Of a stretch of DNA of 64,000 nt, positions 47,776-56,812 are shown piece by piece. Origin of the DNA: Geoalkalibacter halelectricus (GTDB lineage Bacteria > Desulfobacterota > Desulfuromonadia > Desulfuromonadales > Geoalkalibacteraceae); assembly GCF_025263685.1 (NCBI RefSeq), contig NZ_CP092109.1, forward strand, positions 1,427,001 to 1,491,000. The letters are read 5' to 3'. The notes under the pieces were generated by a model that saw only the letters and a program-made list of their open reading frames with translations, made no database searches and was not told the origin of the DNA. Position 1 is the stretch's first letter. Each line of letters opens with the position of its first letter. A program made the position numbers and the translations under genes.

Positions 47776-48699
47776 TCAGCGCGCCGAAACGGGCACCGGC
47801 AGGCCGCTTTTCTCCGCCAGGGCAAAGCGCACCAGATCCAGATCGAGGCGACTGCCGTCGGCCACAAGCGCCTTCTGCCGCAGGACCTCCGCCAGAGGGT
47901 CGCCTAGGGTTGCGCGCTCATCCGGATGAACCTCCAGGTACAGGGTGCCGTCGCGCTGACCGAGTTTGATAGGCTGGTAGATGATGTCGACGTGGGTACC
48001 GGTCTGAACCCGATAGAAAAGGTCACTGATGTGATCCGGATACATGCGGATGCAACCGCTGCTGACTTGGCGACCGACGCCAAAGGGCTGGTTGGTGCCG
48101 TGAATGCCGATGCGGCGGTCGTTGAGGCCGATCCAGAAATCCCCCAGCGGGTTGTCCGGTCCCGGCGGTACGGTCCCGGGCAGGTAGGGGCGCTCCGCGC
48201 GCACCGAGGGCGGCGGCGTCCACGAGGGGTTTTTGGCACGGTTGGCGACATGAAATTCGCCCAGGGGTGTTTCGCGCCCCTCGCGCCCGATCCCAATGGG
48301 GTAATAGCGCACCAGGGTGTCCTCGCCTTCTTGCCAGATGAGATAGAGGCGCAACTCGGCCAGGTTGATGGTGACGCCGGGTTTAGCCCCGGCAGGGAGC
48401 ACGGCCGACAGGGGTAAAACCACCGAGGTGCCGGGAGCCGGCAGCCAGGGATCCACGTCCGGGTTGGCGCGCACCAGGGCACCGTAGCCGACCCCCGAGC
48501 GCCAGGCGAGGTTGATGAGGTCTTCCTCAAGGCCGATGATGTAGGGCCTGGGCTCGCCGACCAGGGGCGCGGGCAGGCGGGCGGTGATGATGGACTCCTC
48601 GCGGTTGCGCGGCTGCCAGGCCAGGGCCTCGCACACCCAGGCAAGCGTCAGGGTCAGGGTGAGCAGGGGCAACAGCTTCAAGGCTTTGTTCCGGGTCAT
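47776..48699 (-). CDS. L,D-transpeptidase (YkuD family)
   Basis: The 307-residue secreted enzyme links peptidoglycan stem peptides or anchors lipoproteins to them. It has a signal peptide (about 1-28), a LysM-like region (about 48-90; YIIGLEEDLINLAWRSG), then the YkuD domain with HGTNQPFGVGRQVSSGCIRMY and catalytic Cys216. The C-terminal 60 residues form an extra tail. The ATG at 48699 follows GGAAGCGACC. With the amidase and the Lpp-like lipoprotein it is one of three envelope-linked genes nearby. An Lpp-anchoring role is possible but unproven. Confidence 0.9.
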   Translation of the reverse strand: MTRNKALKLLPLLTLTLTLAWVCEALAWQPRNREESIITARLPAPLVGEPRPYIIGLEEDLINLAWRSGVGYGALVRANPDVDPWLPAPGTSVVLPLSAVLPAGAKPGVTINLAELRLYLIWQEGEDTLVRYYPIGIGREGRETPLGEFHVANRAKNPSWTPPPSVRAERPYLPGTVPPGPDNPLGDFWIGLNDRRIGIHGTNQPFGVGRQVSSGCIRMYPDHISDLFYRVQTGTHVDIIYQPIKLGQRDGTLYLEVHPDERATLGDPLAEVLRQKALVADGSRLDLDLVRFALAEKSGLPVPVSAR

Positions 48700-48752
48700 G
48701 ACAGGGTCGCTTCCTTCGTCAACTATGCGTGTATGCGTGCGCGCGAGACGGA

Positions 48753-50909
48753 TCAGGGCTGCTGGCGACAGGCGTTCTCGATGGCGTCGAGACTGCCGAC
48801 TACAACCAGAACGTCTCCGGGGCGCAGGATTTCGTTGGGTGAGGGCGAGGTGATTTTTTCCTCGCCGCGGCGAATGCCGATAACCGTGATCCCACAGCGC
48901 CCGCGTAGGTTGAGTTCCGCCAGGGAGCGTCCCTGCCAAGGCGAATCCACGATCAGGGGCACCTCTTCGATCCTAAAGGTTCGGCCGCCAGGCTCAGTCT
49001 CTTGCGCCTTGCTCTCTTCAAGGAGGCCCTTGGCTTTGTCCAGGCTTTCACGCGCGCCGAGCAACACCAGGCGATCGGCGGCCATGAGCAGAAAATCCGG
49101 CCCCGGATCGAAATGGCTTTGTCCGGCGCGATCGACGGCGATGATGCTGGCGCCGGTGAGGGCGCGCACATCCAGGTCGCGAATGTGCTTGCCCACGGCG
49201 TGGGAACCCGGCCGCAAGCGCACCTCTCCGAGGGTTACCGGCCAGGGAATGTTGGCCGAAATGGTGTCGGTGGAGGTGGTGAGGTAATCGACCGCCTGCT
49301 CGGCGGCGTCGACGAAAGGCCAGAGCACCCGGTCGGCACCGGCCTCGCGATACATGCGCGCTTCGGCGGTGCTGTGGGCGGTCAGCACCACCTTGCCGCC
49401 GAAGCCGTGGGCGCGCAGGGCCTTGAGCAGGGTCAGGTTGGCTTCGTAGCCCGGTGTGGCGTTGACCACCCATTGGGTCGAGTGCAGGGGCAGGTGTTCG
49501 AGAATTTCCGGATCCTCGGCGTCGCCGTAACGTACCGGCAGGCCTTGCACGCGACACTCGGCCACGACCTGCGGGTCGAAATCAACCCCCAAAACCCGTT
49601 TGTGGCGCGCCAGCAGATTCGTGGCGATGTTGCGGCCGTAGCGCCCCAAGCCGAAGAGGATGACATCGGCCTCCTCGGTGTGGTCGCTGCTGTCCTCATC
49701 GCGTTCGCGGTGGGGAATGCGGCGCTCGAAGATCCCCAGCAGGGGGGAGATCTTTTCATAGAGTTGGTGGCTGTAGAGGATCATGTAGGTCGAGGTGCCG
49801 ATAGTGATGAGGCCGACCAGGGTAACCAGGCCCATGGTCTCCTGGTCGATATGGCCGAGAGACAAGCCCAGGGCGGCGAGGATCAGGGAGAATTCACTGA
49901 TCTGCGCAACCGTCAGGCCGGCCAGAAAGCCGGTGCGCTTGCGGTAGCCCATGATCCCCATGATGATCATGACGATAATTGGGTTGCCGATCAGCACGAA
50001 GACGGAGAAGATCAAGGCCGAACCGATCTGGGCGCCCAACACCGAGAGATCGAGTTGCGAGCCCAGGTTGATGAAGAAAAACAGCAGTAGAAAATCGCGC
50101 AGACTCACCAGGCGCGAACTGATGGCCTCGCGGTAGGGCGTGGTCGCCAGGGAGATGCCGGCGAGAAAGGCGCCGACCTCCTTGCTGAACCCGAGCAACT
50201 CGCCGCCGCTGGCCAGAAGCACCGCCCAGGCGATGGAGAAAAGCAGCAGCAGTTCCTGGGAGCGGGCCACCTGATCCATCAGGCGCGGCAGCACGTAGCG
50301 CATCAGCAGGCCGAGGGTTGCAAGCAGGAAGATGCCCTTGATGATGACGCCGATGCTCGCCAGCATCAGGCCGCCCGATTCGTCGCCGGCGCCCAGGGCG
50401 GTGAGCAGGATCATGGCCAGGACCACGGCGATGTCCTGCACGATGAGAAAGCCGATGGCGATGCGCCCGTGCAGCGAGTCGATCTCGCGTTTATCGGAGA
50501 GCAGCTTGACGATGATGATGGTACTGGAAAAAGTCAGCGCGACGGCCACATACAGGGCGCCGATGGGACTCATGCCCAGGCCCAGGGCGATGAGAAAACC
50601 AAACACCGAGGTGAACAGCACCTGGCCCAGGCCGGTTGCCAGGGCGACGGGACCCATGGTGCGGATGAGGTGCAGGTCGAGCTTGAGGCCGACGACGAAG
50701 AGCAGGATGGCGATGCCCATCTCGGCGAGCAGATGCATCTGCTGGTGTGATGCCACCAGATCGAGCCCCGAGGGTCCGACCAGAATACCCACCGCGATAA
50801 AGGCGACGATGAGCGGTTGCTTGAGGCGGGTGGCGAGAAAACCGATCGCCGCGCTGATCCCGAGAATCAGCGCCATTTCGGTAAAAATATGTTCCATGGA
50901 CACGTTCAT
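48753..50909 (-). CDS. Monovalent cation:proton antiporter with TrkA-N/TrkA-C domains (KefB/YbaL type)
   Basis: The 718-residue inner-membrane protein has a CPA2 antiporter domain with about 12 helices (residues 5-385; for example VGPSGLDLV and SSTIIIVKLLSD). A RCK/TrkA-N nucleotide-binding domain follows (about 410-545; GLGRYGRN near 419). Two TrkA-C-like domains are then seen (about 560-640 and 650-718; VRLRPGSHAVGKHIRDLDVR, IVDSPWQGRSLAELNLR). It should exchange K+ or Na+ for H+ under nucleotide control. No glutathione-related gene is beside it. It is divergent from ndk. Confidence 0.92.
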   Translation of the reverse strand: MNVSMEHIFTEMALILGISAAIGFLATRLKQPLIVAFIAVGILVGPSGLDLVASHQQMHLLAEMGIAILLFVVGLKLDLHLIRTMGPVALATGLGQVLFTSVFGFLIALGLGMSPIGALYVAVALTFSSTIIIVKLLSDKREIDSLHGRIAIGFLIVQDIAVVLAMILLTALGAGDESGGLMLASIGVIIKGIFLLATLGLLMRYVLPRLMDQVARSQELLLLFSIAWAVLLASGGELLGFSKEVGAFLAGISLATTPYREAISSRLVSLRDFLLLFFFINLGSQLDLSVLGAQIGSALIFSVFVLIGNPIIVMIIMGIMGYRKRTGFLAGLTVAQISEFSLILAALGLSLGHIDQETMGLVTLVGLITIGTSTYMILYSHQLYEKISPLLGIFERRIPHRERDEDSSDHTEEADVILFGLGRYGRNIATNLLARHKRVLGVDFDPQVVAECRVQGLPVRYGDAEDPEILEHLPLHSTQWVVNATPGYEANLTLLKALRAHGFGGKVVLTAHSTAEARMYREAGADRVLWPFVDAAEQAVDYLTTSTDTISANIPWPVTLGEVRLRPGSHAVGKHIRDLDVRALTGASIIAVDRAGQSHFDPGPDFLLMAADRLVLLGARESLDKAKGLLEESKAQETEPGGRTFRIEEVPLIVDSPWQGRSLAELNLRGRCGITVIGIRRGEEKITSPSPNEILRPGDVLVVVGSLDAIENACRQQP

Positions 50910-50981
50910 AGCGGCACCTGCATTTCATCAATGAGGGCCCGCGCAGATTCAGCAGGGGATAGGCGCGCGGGGCATAAAATC

Positions 50982-51010
50982 TTGACACCGCCGCTGGGCG
51001 GTGATAAAAA
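50982..51010 (+). promoter_or_regulatory. Candidate ndk promoter with a palindromic spacer
   Basis: TTGACA (50982-50987) and TAAAAA (51005-51010) are 17 bases apart. The spacer is a perfect 7-bp inverted repeat: CACCGCC (50986-50992) and GGCGGTG (50997-51003) with a GCTG loop. A stronger -10 candidate, TATACT (51035-51040), lacks a matching -35. Confidence 0.45.
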
Positions 51011-51078
51011 ACGCCTCAAAATTCAAGAACTCTTTATACTACTGACTCTGTCGCCAATTTCAAGGAGTATACGTCATC

Positions 51079-51495
51079 ATGGAAAGAACCTTTGCGATTA
51101 TCAAGCCTGATGCCTTTGCCGCCGATCACGCCGGAAAAATCCTGGCCCGTATTTATGCCGAGGGATTCAAAGTGGTCGGACTTAAAAAGATATTCATGAG
51201 CAAGGTGGAGGCCGAAGGCTTTTATTACGTGCACAAAGAGCGGCCCTTCTTCGGCGAGTTGACCGATTTCATGAGCAGCGGCCCCTGCGTGGTCATGGTG
51301 CTCGAGGCGCCCGGCGCCATCAAGAAGTGGCGTGATCTGATGGGCGCCACCGATCCGGCCAAGGCCGACGCCGGCACCCTGCGCAAGGAGTTCGGAACCT
51401 CCATCGGCGAGAACGCCACCCATGGCTCCGATGCCCCCGAAACTGCCGCCTTCGAGATCCCCTACTTTTTCTCCGGTCTTGAGCTTCTCGGCTGA
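51079..51495 (+). CDS. ndk: Nucleoside diphosphate kinase
   Basis: Ndk passes the gamma-phosphate between nucleoside triphosphates through a phosphohistidine. The 138-residue chain matches the family throughout: [21 protein letters not shown] at the start, then [17 protein letters not shown] and [17 protein letters not shown]. The active His115 is in NATHGSDA. It is followed by a terminator, then rlmN. The order ndk-rlmN-(…)-pilF-like-rodZ echoes the gammaproteobacterial ndk/rlmN/pilF/rodZ cluster, with a three-gene insert here. Confidence 0.97.
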   Translation: MERTFAIIKPDAFAADHAGKILARIYAEGFKVVGLKKIFMSKVEAEGFYYVHKERPFFGELTDFMSSGPCVVMVLEAPGAIKKWRDLMGATDPAKADAGTLRKEFGTSIGENATHGSDAPETAAFEIPYFFSGLELLG

Positions 51496-51533
51496 TTCAG
51501 CTGGATTTTCGAAAACTTAAGCCTTGTGAACCG

Positions 51534-51569
51534 ATAGCCCTTTGGGTACAATCCCGAAGGGCTATTTTT
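51534..51569 (+). terminator. Rho-independent terminator between ndk and rlmN
   Basis: ATAGCCCTT (51534-51542) pairs with AAGGGCTAT (51557-51565) and T residues run to 51569. It ends 18 bases before the rlmN ATG. Confidence 0.8.
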
Positions 51570-51586
51570 CTTGACGATCCGTAAAA

Positions 51587-52639
51587 ATGACTGAACCTGC
51601 CTTGAACCTCGACCGTAAGGTCGATTTGAAAGACCTGGACCTCGATGCCCTGACCGCGTTTCTCGACGGGTTGGGCAAGGAGCGTTTCCGTGCGCGCCAG
51701 ATCTTCCGCTGGATGTACCGCCAGGGGGTCTGTGACTTCGCCGAAATGACCGATCTCTCCAAGGATTTCCGGCAGGAACTGCAAGCCCGCGCCTATGTTT
51801 CCCGCCTGGTTCCCGAGAAAGTGGAGGTCAGCAGCGACGGGACCCGTAAATATTTGCTGCGTCTGGCCGATGGCCAGACGGTGGAGAGCGTGCGGATCCC
51901 CATGGACGAGGGACGCAGCACCCTGTGCATTTCCACCCAGGTCGGTTGTGCCATGCAGTGCGCGTTTTGCCTGACCGGCACATTCGGACTGATGCGCAAC
52001 CTCACGCCCAGCGAGATCGTCAACCAGGTCTGCGCGGCCCAGGCCGACGGTCCGGTGAACAACATCGTGCTCATGGGTATGGGGGAGCCGCTGCACAACC
52101 TCGACAACGTGGTTGCGGCCCTGCGAATTTTTTATGCCGAGGAGGGGCTGAATTTCAGTCCGCGCAAAGTCACCCTCTCGACCTGCGGACTGGTTCCCGA
52201 GATGGCCGAGCTGGGGCGGCGCATCCGCGTCAATCTGGCGGTGTCTCTCAACGCCACGACCGATGAGGTGCGAGAGCGGCTCATGCCCATCAACCGCCGC
52301 TACCCGCTGGCGCGCTTGATGGCGGCTTGTCGGGAATTTCCCCTGCAGCCGCGCCAGCGCATTACCTTTGAGTACATCCTCATCCGCGACCTCAATGACA
52401 GCCCGGCCGATGCCCGCCGGTTGGTGAAGCTGCTGCACGGCGTCAAAGCCAAGGTCAACCTGATTGCCTTCAACGAACACGAGGGCTCGGACTATCGCGC
52501 CCCGACGGAAGAAGCGTTCGAGGCATTCCAGAGCTATCTGTTGCAGCGCAATATCGTCGCCATCCGCCGCGCGAGCAAGGGGGCGGACATCTCCGCGGCC
52601 TGCGGCCAGCTCAAGGGGCGGCTGGAAAAAGAGGAATAA
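51587..52639 (+). CDS. rlmN: 23S rRNA/tRNA adenine C2-methyltransferase (radical SAM)
   Basis: RlmN methylates C2 of adenine 2503 in 23S rRNA and adenine 37 in some tRNAs. The 350-residue protein has the radical-SAM cluster motif CAMQCAFC (Cys121, Cys125, Cys128). The N-terminal [17 protein letters not shown] matches family RlmN/Cfr, as do [19 protein letters not shown] near 155 and [13 protein letters not shown] near 260. The two key methyl-transfer cysteines are expected (Cys121 region aside, one near the C terminus, AACGQLKG). mtnP follows after 27 bases. Confidence 0.95.
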   Translation: MTEPALNLDRKVDLKDLDLDALTAFLDGLGKERFRARQIFRWMYRQGVCDFAEMTDLSKDFRQELQARAYVSRLVPEKVEVSSDGTRKYLLRLADGQTVESVRIPMDEGRSTLCISTQVGCAMQCAFCLTGTFGLMRNLTPSEIVNQVCAAQADGPVNNIVLMGMGEPLHNLDNVVAALRIFYAEEGLNFSPRKVTLSTCGLVPEMAELGRRIRVNLAVSLNATTDEVRERLMPINRRYPLARLMAACREFPLQPRQRITFEYILIRDLNDSPADARRLVKLLHGVKAKVNLIAFNEHEGSDYRAPTEEAFEAFQSYLLQRNIVAIRRASKGADISAACGQLKGRLEKEE

Positions 52640-52666
52640 AATCACTGTGACGGGAGGGATTTTTTG

Positions 52667-53536
52667 ATGCAGCAACCTGTAATCGGGGTGATCGGCGGCA
52701 GCGGCCTCTACCAAATGGACGAATTGACCGAGGTGCGCGAGGAGCGGCTCGAAACCCCCTTCGGCGCCCCCTCGGACGCCTATATCACCGGCATGTTGGG
52801 TGGGGTCAAGATGGTGTTTTTGCCGCGGCACGGCCGTGGCCACCGCCTGCTGCCCTCCGAGGTCAACTACCGCGCCAACATCTACGGCATGAAAACTCTC
52901 GGGGTGGAGCGCATCATTTCCGTCTCGGCGGTGGGCAGCATGAAGGAGCCGATCGTGCCCGGCCACATCGTCATCCCCGACCAGTTTTTCGATCGCACCC
53001 AGGGCAAGCGTGCCTCGACCTTTTTCGGCAAGGGCGTGGTCGGCCATGTGCAGTTCGCCGACCCGGTGTGCGGCGATCTGGCTGCGGTGCTGGCGTCCGC
53101 GGCCGGCGAGGTCGGCGCCGTGGTGCACCAGGGCGGCACTTATCTGTGCATCGAGGGGCCCAATTTTTCGACCCGTGCCGAATCCAACATCTACCGCTCC
53201 TGGGGGGTGGACATCATCGGCATGACCAACATTCCCGAGGCCCGGCTCGCCCGCGAGGCCGAGATCTGTTACGCCACCGTTGCCCTGGCGACGGATTACG
53301 ACTGCTGGCACGCGGAGCACGACGATGTGTCCGTGGATGCGGTGGTGGCGATTATCCAGAAGAATGTCGCCACGGCCCGCGGCATCATCCGCGCCGCGGT
53401 CCGGCAGCTCGGTGAGACGCGTGCTTGCGGGTGCGGGTCGGCGCTGGAGTTCGCCATCATGACCGACAAGGGGTTGATTCCCGAACAGGCGCGCCGCGAC
53501 CTGGCGCCGATTATCGGAAAATATCTCAAGGACTGA
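52667..53536 (+). CDS. mtnP: S-methyl-5'-thioadenosine phosphorylase
   Basis: The enzyme splits methylthioadenosine with phosphate into adenine and methylthioribose 1-phosphate. The 289-residue protein shows the MTAP motifs: IGVIGGSGLYQMD at the phosphate site, FLPRHGRGHRLLPSEVNYRANI, SAVGSMKEPIVPGH and TYLCIEGPNFSTRAESN, then GMTNIPEARLAREAEICYATVAL. ATG 52667 follows GGGAGGG; a TTG just before it adds one residue. Other salvage genes nearby are a PfkB kinase directly downstream and PNP at 57.3 kb. Confidence 0.95.
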   Translation: MQQPVIGVIGGSGLYQMDELTEVREERLETPFGAPSDAYITGMLGGVKMVFLPRHGRGHRLLPSEVNYRANIYGMKTLGVERIISVSAVGSMKEPIVPGHIVIPDQFFDRTQGKRASTFFGKGVVGHVQFADPVCGDLAAVLASAAGEVGAVVHQGGTYLCIEGPNFSTRAESNIYRSWGVDIIGMTNIPEARLAREAEICYATVALATDYDCWHAEHDDVSVDAVVAIIQKNVATARGIIRAAVRQLGETRACGCGSALEFAIMTDKGLIPEQARRDLAPIIGKYLKD

Positions 53537-53649
53537 GCCGCGGCGGCAATCCGCCCAGCAGCCGAATTGAATTTTCTTCGGGGCGATCTTAGGGGTCGCT
53601 CGGCGCGAGACTCGGCCTCCGCGCAACTCTCCCAGAGGGAATTACTTTT

Positions 53650-54591
53650 ATGAGCATTTTGGTTGTCGGCTCCGTGGCCTTTGATTCCGTGGAAACACCT
53701 TTCGGCAAGGCTGACGAGGTTTTGGGCGGATCGGCCACTTATTTTTCCACGGCGGCCAGCTTTTTCACCGATGTCGATCTGGTGGCGGTGGTGGGCGAGG
53801 ATTTCCCGGCGGAGCATGTCGCTTTTCTGCGCGCACGCAACATCAATCTGGCCGGCCTGCAAACGGCACCCGGCGCGACCTTCCGCTGGAAGGGGCGTTA
53901 TGAATACGATCTCAACGAGGCCCACACCCTCGACACGCGGCTTAATGTTTTCGAGACCTTTCGTCCGCGGTTGCCGCAAGGTTACGAACAATCCAGCTTT
54001 GTTTTCCTCGCCAATATCGATCCGGAGTTGCAGCTCGAGGTTCTGCGGCAGGTCCATGGCCCCAAGCTGGTGGCCTGTGATACTATGAATTTTTGGATTG
54101 AAGGGAAGCTCGAGGCGCTCAAGAAAACCTTGGCCCATGTCGATCTGCTGATTATCAACGATGCCGAAACCCGCCAGTTGGCTGCCGAGCCCAACCTGGT
54201 CAAGGCCGCCCGCATCATCCGCGAGATGGGACCGCGCACCCTGGTGGTCAAGCGCGGCGAGTACGGGGTGGTCATGTTCCGCGACGAGTCGATTTTCGCC
54301 GCCCCCGCCTATCCCCTGGAGGCGGTATTCGATCCCACCGGCGCGGGCGATACCTTCGCGGGGGGCTTCATGGGCTATCTGGCCGCCACGGAAGATCTCT
54401 CCGAGGCCAATCTGCGTCAGGCCATCGTCTTCGGCAGCGTCATGGCTTCCTTCACCGTCGAGCAGTTCAGCCTCAATCGGCTCAGAACCCTGGACCTGGA
54501 AGAAATCCGCAGCCGCTTTCGCCGCTTCAAGCAGCTTACTCATTTCGAGGATCTCAGCGAGGAGTCGCCGGCCCATGTTTTTGCCCGATGA
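53650..54591 (+). CDS. PfkB-family carbohydrate or nucleoside kinase
   Basis: The 313-residue kinase begins SILVVGSVAFDSVETPFG, has GGSATYFSTAAS near residue 27 and ends the active site with DPTGAGDTFAGGF (catalytic base Asp234). Ribose, adenosine or related substrates are all possible; no close subgroup signature is seen. It lies 113 bases after mtnP, hinting at a role in the same salvage route, but MTAP's products do not directly need it. It overlaps the next gene by 17 bases. Confidence 0.88.
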   Translation: MSILVVGSVAFDSVETPFGKADEVLGGSATYFSTAASFFTDVDLVAVVGEDFPAEHVAFLRARNINLAGLQTAPGATFRWKGRYEYDLNEAHTLDTRLNVFETFRPRLPQGYEQSSFVFLANIDPELQLEVLRQVHGPKLVACDTMNFWIEGKLEALKKTLAHVDLLIINDAETRQLAAEPNLVKAARIIREMGPRTLVVKRGEYGVVMFRDESIFAAPAYPLEAVFDPTGAGDTFAGGFMGYLAATEDLSEANLRQAIVFGSVMASFTVEQFSLNRLRTLDLEEIRSRFRRFKQLTHFEDLSEESPAHVFAR

Positions 54592-55117
54592 AGCGCGCAC
54601 CCACCTGCCGATAGGCGCAGCGCAGGTGGTGCGGTTGCTGCGTTCCATCAATCCTGTAGCGGTAGCCTTGACGGGTTGCCCCGGACAGCGGGCGGGCGCC
54701 TTTCTCTGTGTTTTTACTACCGGCGAAGGGGTGCGGGTCTCGGTGGTGCTGGAGTTGTTCGATTCGCGCCGGCTTCTGTTTTACAACCACGAACAGGAGC
54801 GGGTCGAGGAGGGCGAGCTGGATGCGGTGGTCGACGAAGGCCTCTATTTTGTCGAGTCCATGGGGTTTCTCATGACCGACCTTGAGTTGCAGACCTTGCC
54901 CGAGCAGCAGCGCGAACAGATTTGGCGGACCTTGCCCCTGGCGGTCGGCATACCGTGCGAGAGCCCGAATCAGTTTCCCGTGCCTGGATCCCCGCCGGTG
55001 CCTGCCTCGACCGGCAGCGCGGCGGGGCACTTGCCGGTCACGGTTGTTTCCGAAGCCTTCGAGGCTCGCCGTCAGCGCCTGGTCGACAGTGTCGGGCGGA
55101 TGCTGGCGGCATTTTAG
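54575..55117 (+). CDS. Hypothetical protein, 180 residues
   Basis: The product starts MFLPDEARTHLPIGAAQVVRLLRSINPVAVALT and has a central VRVSVVLELFDSRRLLFYNHEQERVEEGELDAVVDEGLYF. It ends in a Pro-rich stretch (about 128-155) and a short helical tail. No signal or membrane helix is apparent. GAGGAG lies 10 bases before the ATG, which is inside the end of the PfkB gene, so the two are coupled. I do not recognise a family; position between kinase and TPR lipoprotein suggests co-expression only. Confidence 0.7.
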   Translation: MFLPDEARTHLPIGAAQVVRLLRSINPVAVALTGCPGQRAGAFLCVFTTGEGVRVSVVLELFDSRRLLFYNHEQERVEEGELDAVVDEGLYFVESMGFLMTDLELQTLPEQQREQIWRTLPLAVGIPCESPNQFPVPGSPPVPASTGSAAGHLPVTVVSEAFEARRQRLVDSVGRMLAAF

Positions 55118-55126
55118 GAGATCCTC

Positions 55127-55879
55127 ATGGTCCGTGGTTTTCTTCTCTCTTTCGTGCTTCTCGTGCTCGGCGTTTTTGTCTTGGCCTGCGCCCCGGCCGA
55201 AGATCGCACTCAGCAGGCCGAAGTCCACTACACCTTGGGCGTGGCCTACATGCGTGAACCCAACCTCAGCGCGGCGTTGCGCGAATTCCTCAAGGCCGCC
55301 GACCTCGATGCGCGCGATCCGCGCATCCAGCAGTCCCTGGCGCAGACCTACCACCTGTTGCGCGCATTTCCCGAGGCCGAGCGCCATTATCTCGAAGCGA
55401 TCCGCCTGGCGCCCCGCGAGTCCCTTTACCAGCACAACCTCGGCGCCCTGTATCTCGACATGCAGCGCTGGGACGAAGCCATCGTGCGTTTTCGTAGCGC
55501 GGCTCAGGATCTGCTATTTGATCAGCCGGCGGTCGCCTTGACCGGGATGGGCATGGCCTATTATCAAAAGGGCGATTACCTGCAGGCGGTTTCCGCCTAC
55601 GAGAGCGCCCTGCAGCGAAATCGTCGTTATGCGCCGGCCCGCTTGCATCTCGGCGAGGCTTATCTGGCGCTGAACAAGCCCGATTTGGCTTTGGAGGAAT
55701 TTCGCGAAGCGGTGCGCATCGACCCGGCCTATGCCCAGGCGCATTATCAGCTTGGGCTGGCCTATATGAAGAAAAGCGATTCCGGACAAGCCGTCGCCGC
55801 CTTTCGCCAGGTGGTGGATCTTAGTCCCGATTCGGACCTCGGCCGCCGTGCCCAGGGCTACCTACGCCTGTTACACTAA
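55127..55879 (+). CDS. TPR lipoprotein (PilF/PilW-like)
   Basis: The 250-residue protein has a lipoprotein signal ending VLAC (lipidated Cys near 20) and then six or so TPR repeats. Examples are AEVHYTLGVAYMREPNLSAALREFLKA and LYQHNLGALYLDMQRWDEAIVRF. It is placed directly before rodZ, as PilF is in gammaproteobacteria, where it helps assemble the type IV pilus secretin. Whether this copy serves pili is inference, as no pilus genes lie in the window. Confidence 0.85.
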   Translation: MVRGFLLSFVLLVLGVFVLACAPAEDRTQQAEVHYTLGVAYMREPNLSAALREFLKAADLDARDPRIQQSLAQTYHLLRAFPEAERHYLEAIRLAPRESLYQHNLGALYLDMQRWDEAIVRFRSAAQDLLFDQPAVALTGMGMAYYQKGDYLQAVSAYESALQRNRRYAPARLHLGEAYLALNKPDLALEEFREAVRIDPAYAQAHYQLGLAYMKKSDSGQAVAAFRQVVDLSPDSDLGRRAQGYLRLLH

Positions 55880-55917
55880 CCTCTCATCGACGGGAGCAGT
55901 CCCGGACCCAATAAGGC

Positions 55918-56802
55918 ATGGACGATACTTCTACCCAAGGTTTTGGTGAAAAACTCAAAAATCGCCGCCAGGAGCGGGGCCTTTCCCTGGATGAAGTGGC
56001 CTTGCAACTGCGCATTCGACGCCAGTTCATCGAGGCTCTGGAGGACGAGCGGTGGGAGGCCTTCCCGGGGGAAACCTATCTCAAGGGTTTTCTACGCTCC
56101 TACGCCGAGTTTTTGGATCTCGATCCCGGCGAACTTCTGGTGAACTATCGACAGCGCAGACCCGAGGGGGCGTCCACCGCAACTCAATTGCGCCGGATCG
56201 AGACGGAACTTATTGAATCCGTGCCGCTTACCTCATCGACCAAGCGCACCCTGCTAGTTTTGCTGCTGATCCTTCTGCTGGCAGGGCTTTTGGGCTACTG
56301 GTTATCGCGTCCCATCGCGCCTCAGGCACCTCTTGAGCCGGCGCTGCCGCCGGTGGAGCAACAGCCCTCGGTGCCCACACCACCCTTAGTTCCCGCGGAT
56401 GAGGAACAAGAGGAAATTCCGGCGACGGAGCCACTGCTGGAGGAGCCGGGCGATCCGGAGTCCGCCGACCCGAACAACCAAGTCCGATCCCCCGCCATGC
56501 CGCCTGGGGCTCTCGGCGAGGAAGAATCGGAGCGCTCCTTCGCCCTGTTGCGGCCCGAGGGCAGCAACCTGCGCGTGCAAGCCGAGCGTGCCACACGCCT
56601 GGATATTGTGCTGGACGATCGCCCTGCCCAGGGCTACCAACTGCAAGCAGGCGCGGTGGTTACCTGGCAGGCCAGATCCTTTGCCCGCCTCTCGGTTCAG
56701 GATCCCCAAGCCATCAGTCTGTGGGTCGATCAACAGCCCCTGCCCAAGGACAGGCGGCTGACGACGACCCTGACCGCACTCCCCGCGCAGGGCGAGCGTT
56801 GA
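55918..56802 (+). CDS. rodZ: RodZ-like cytoskeletal/HTH membrane protein
   Basis: The 294-residue protein has an N-terminal HTH_25 domain (about 10-80; FGEKLKNRRQERGLSLDEVALQLRIRRQFIEALE) that in RodZ binds MreB. One membrane helix lies at about 111-129. A Pro-rich periplasmic linker (about 135-205) and a DUF4115-like C-terminal domain (about 215-290; AERATRLDIVLDDRPAQGYQLQAG) follow. It fits RodZ, which helps set rod shape with MreB. It lies between the PilF-like gene and the zinc-ribbon receiver gene. Confidence 0.9.
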   Translation: MDDTSTQGFGEKLKNRRQERGLSLDEVALQLRIRRQFIEALEDERWEAFPGETYLKGFLRSYAEFLDLDPGELLVNYRQRRPEGASTATQLRRIETELIESVPLTSSTKRTLLVLLLILLLAGLLGYWLSRPIAPQAPLEPALPPVEQQPSVPTPPLVPADEEQEEIPATEPLLEEPGDPESADPNNQVRSPAMPPGALGEEESERSFALLRPEGSNLRVQAERATRLDIVLDDRPAQGYQLQAGAVVTWQARSFARLSVQDPQAISLWVDQQPLPKDRRLTTTLTALPAQGER

Positions 56803-56812
56803 GGGGGCGACC

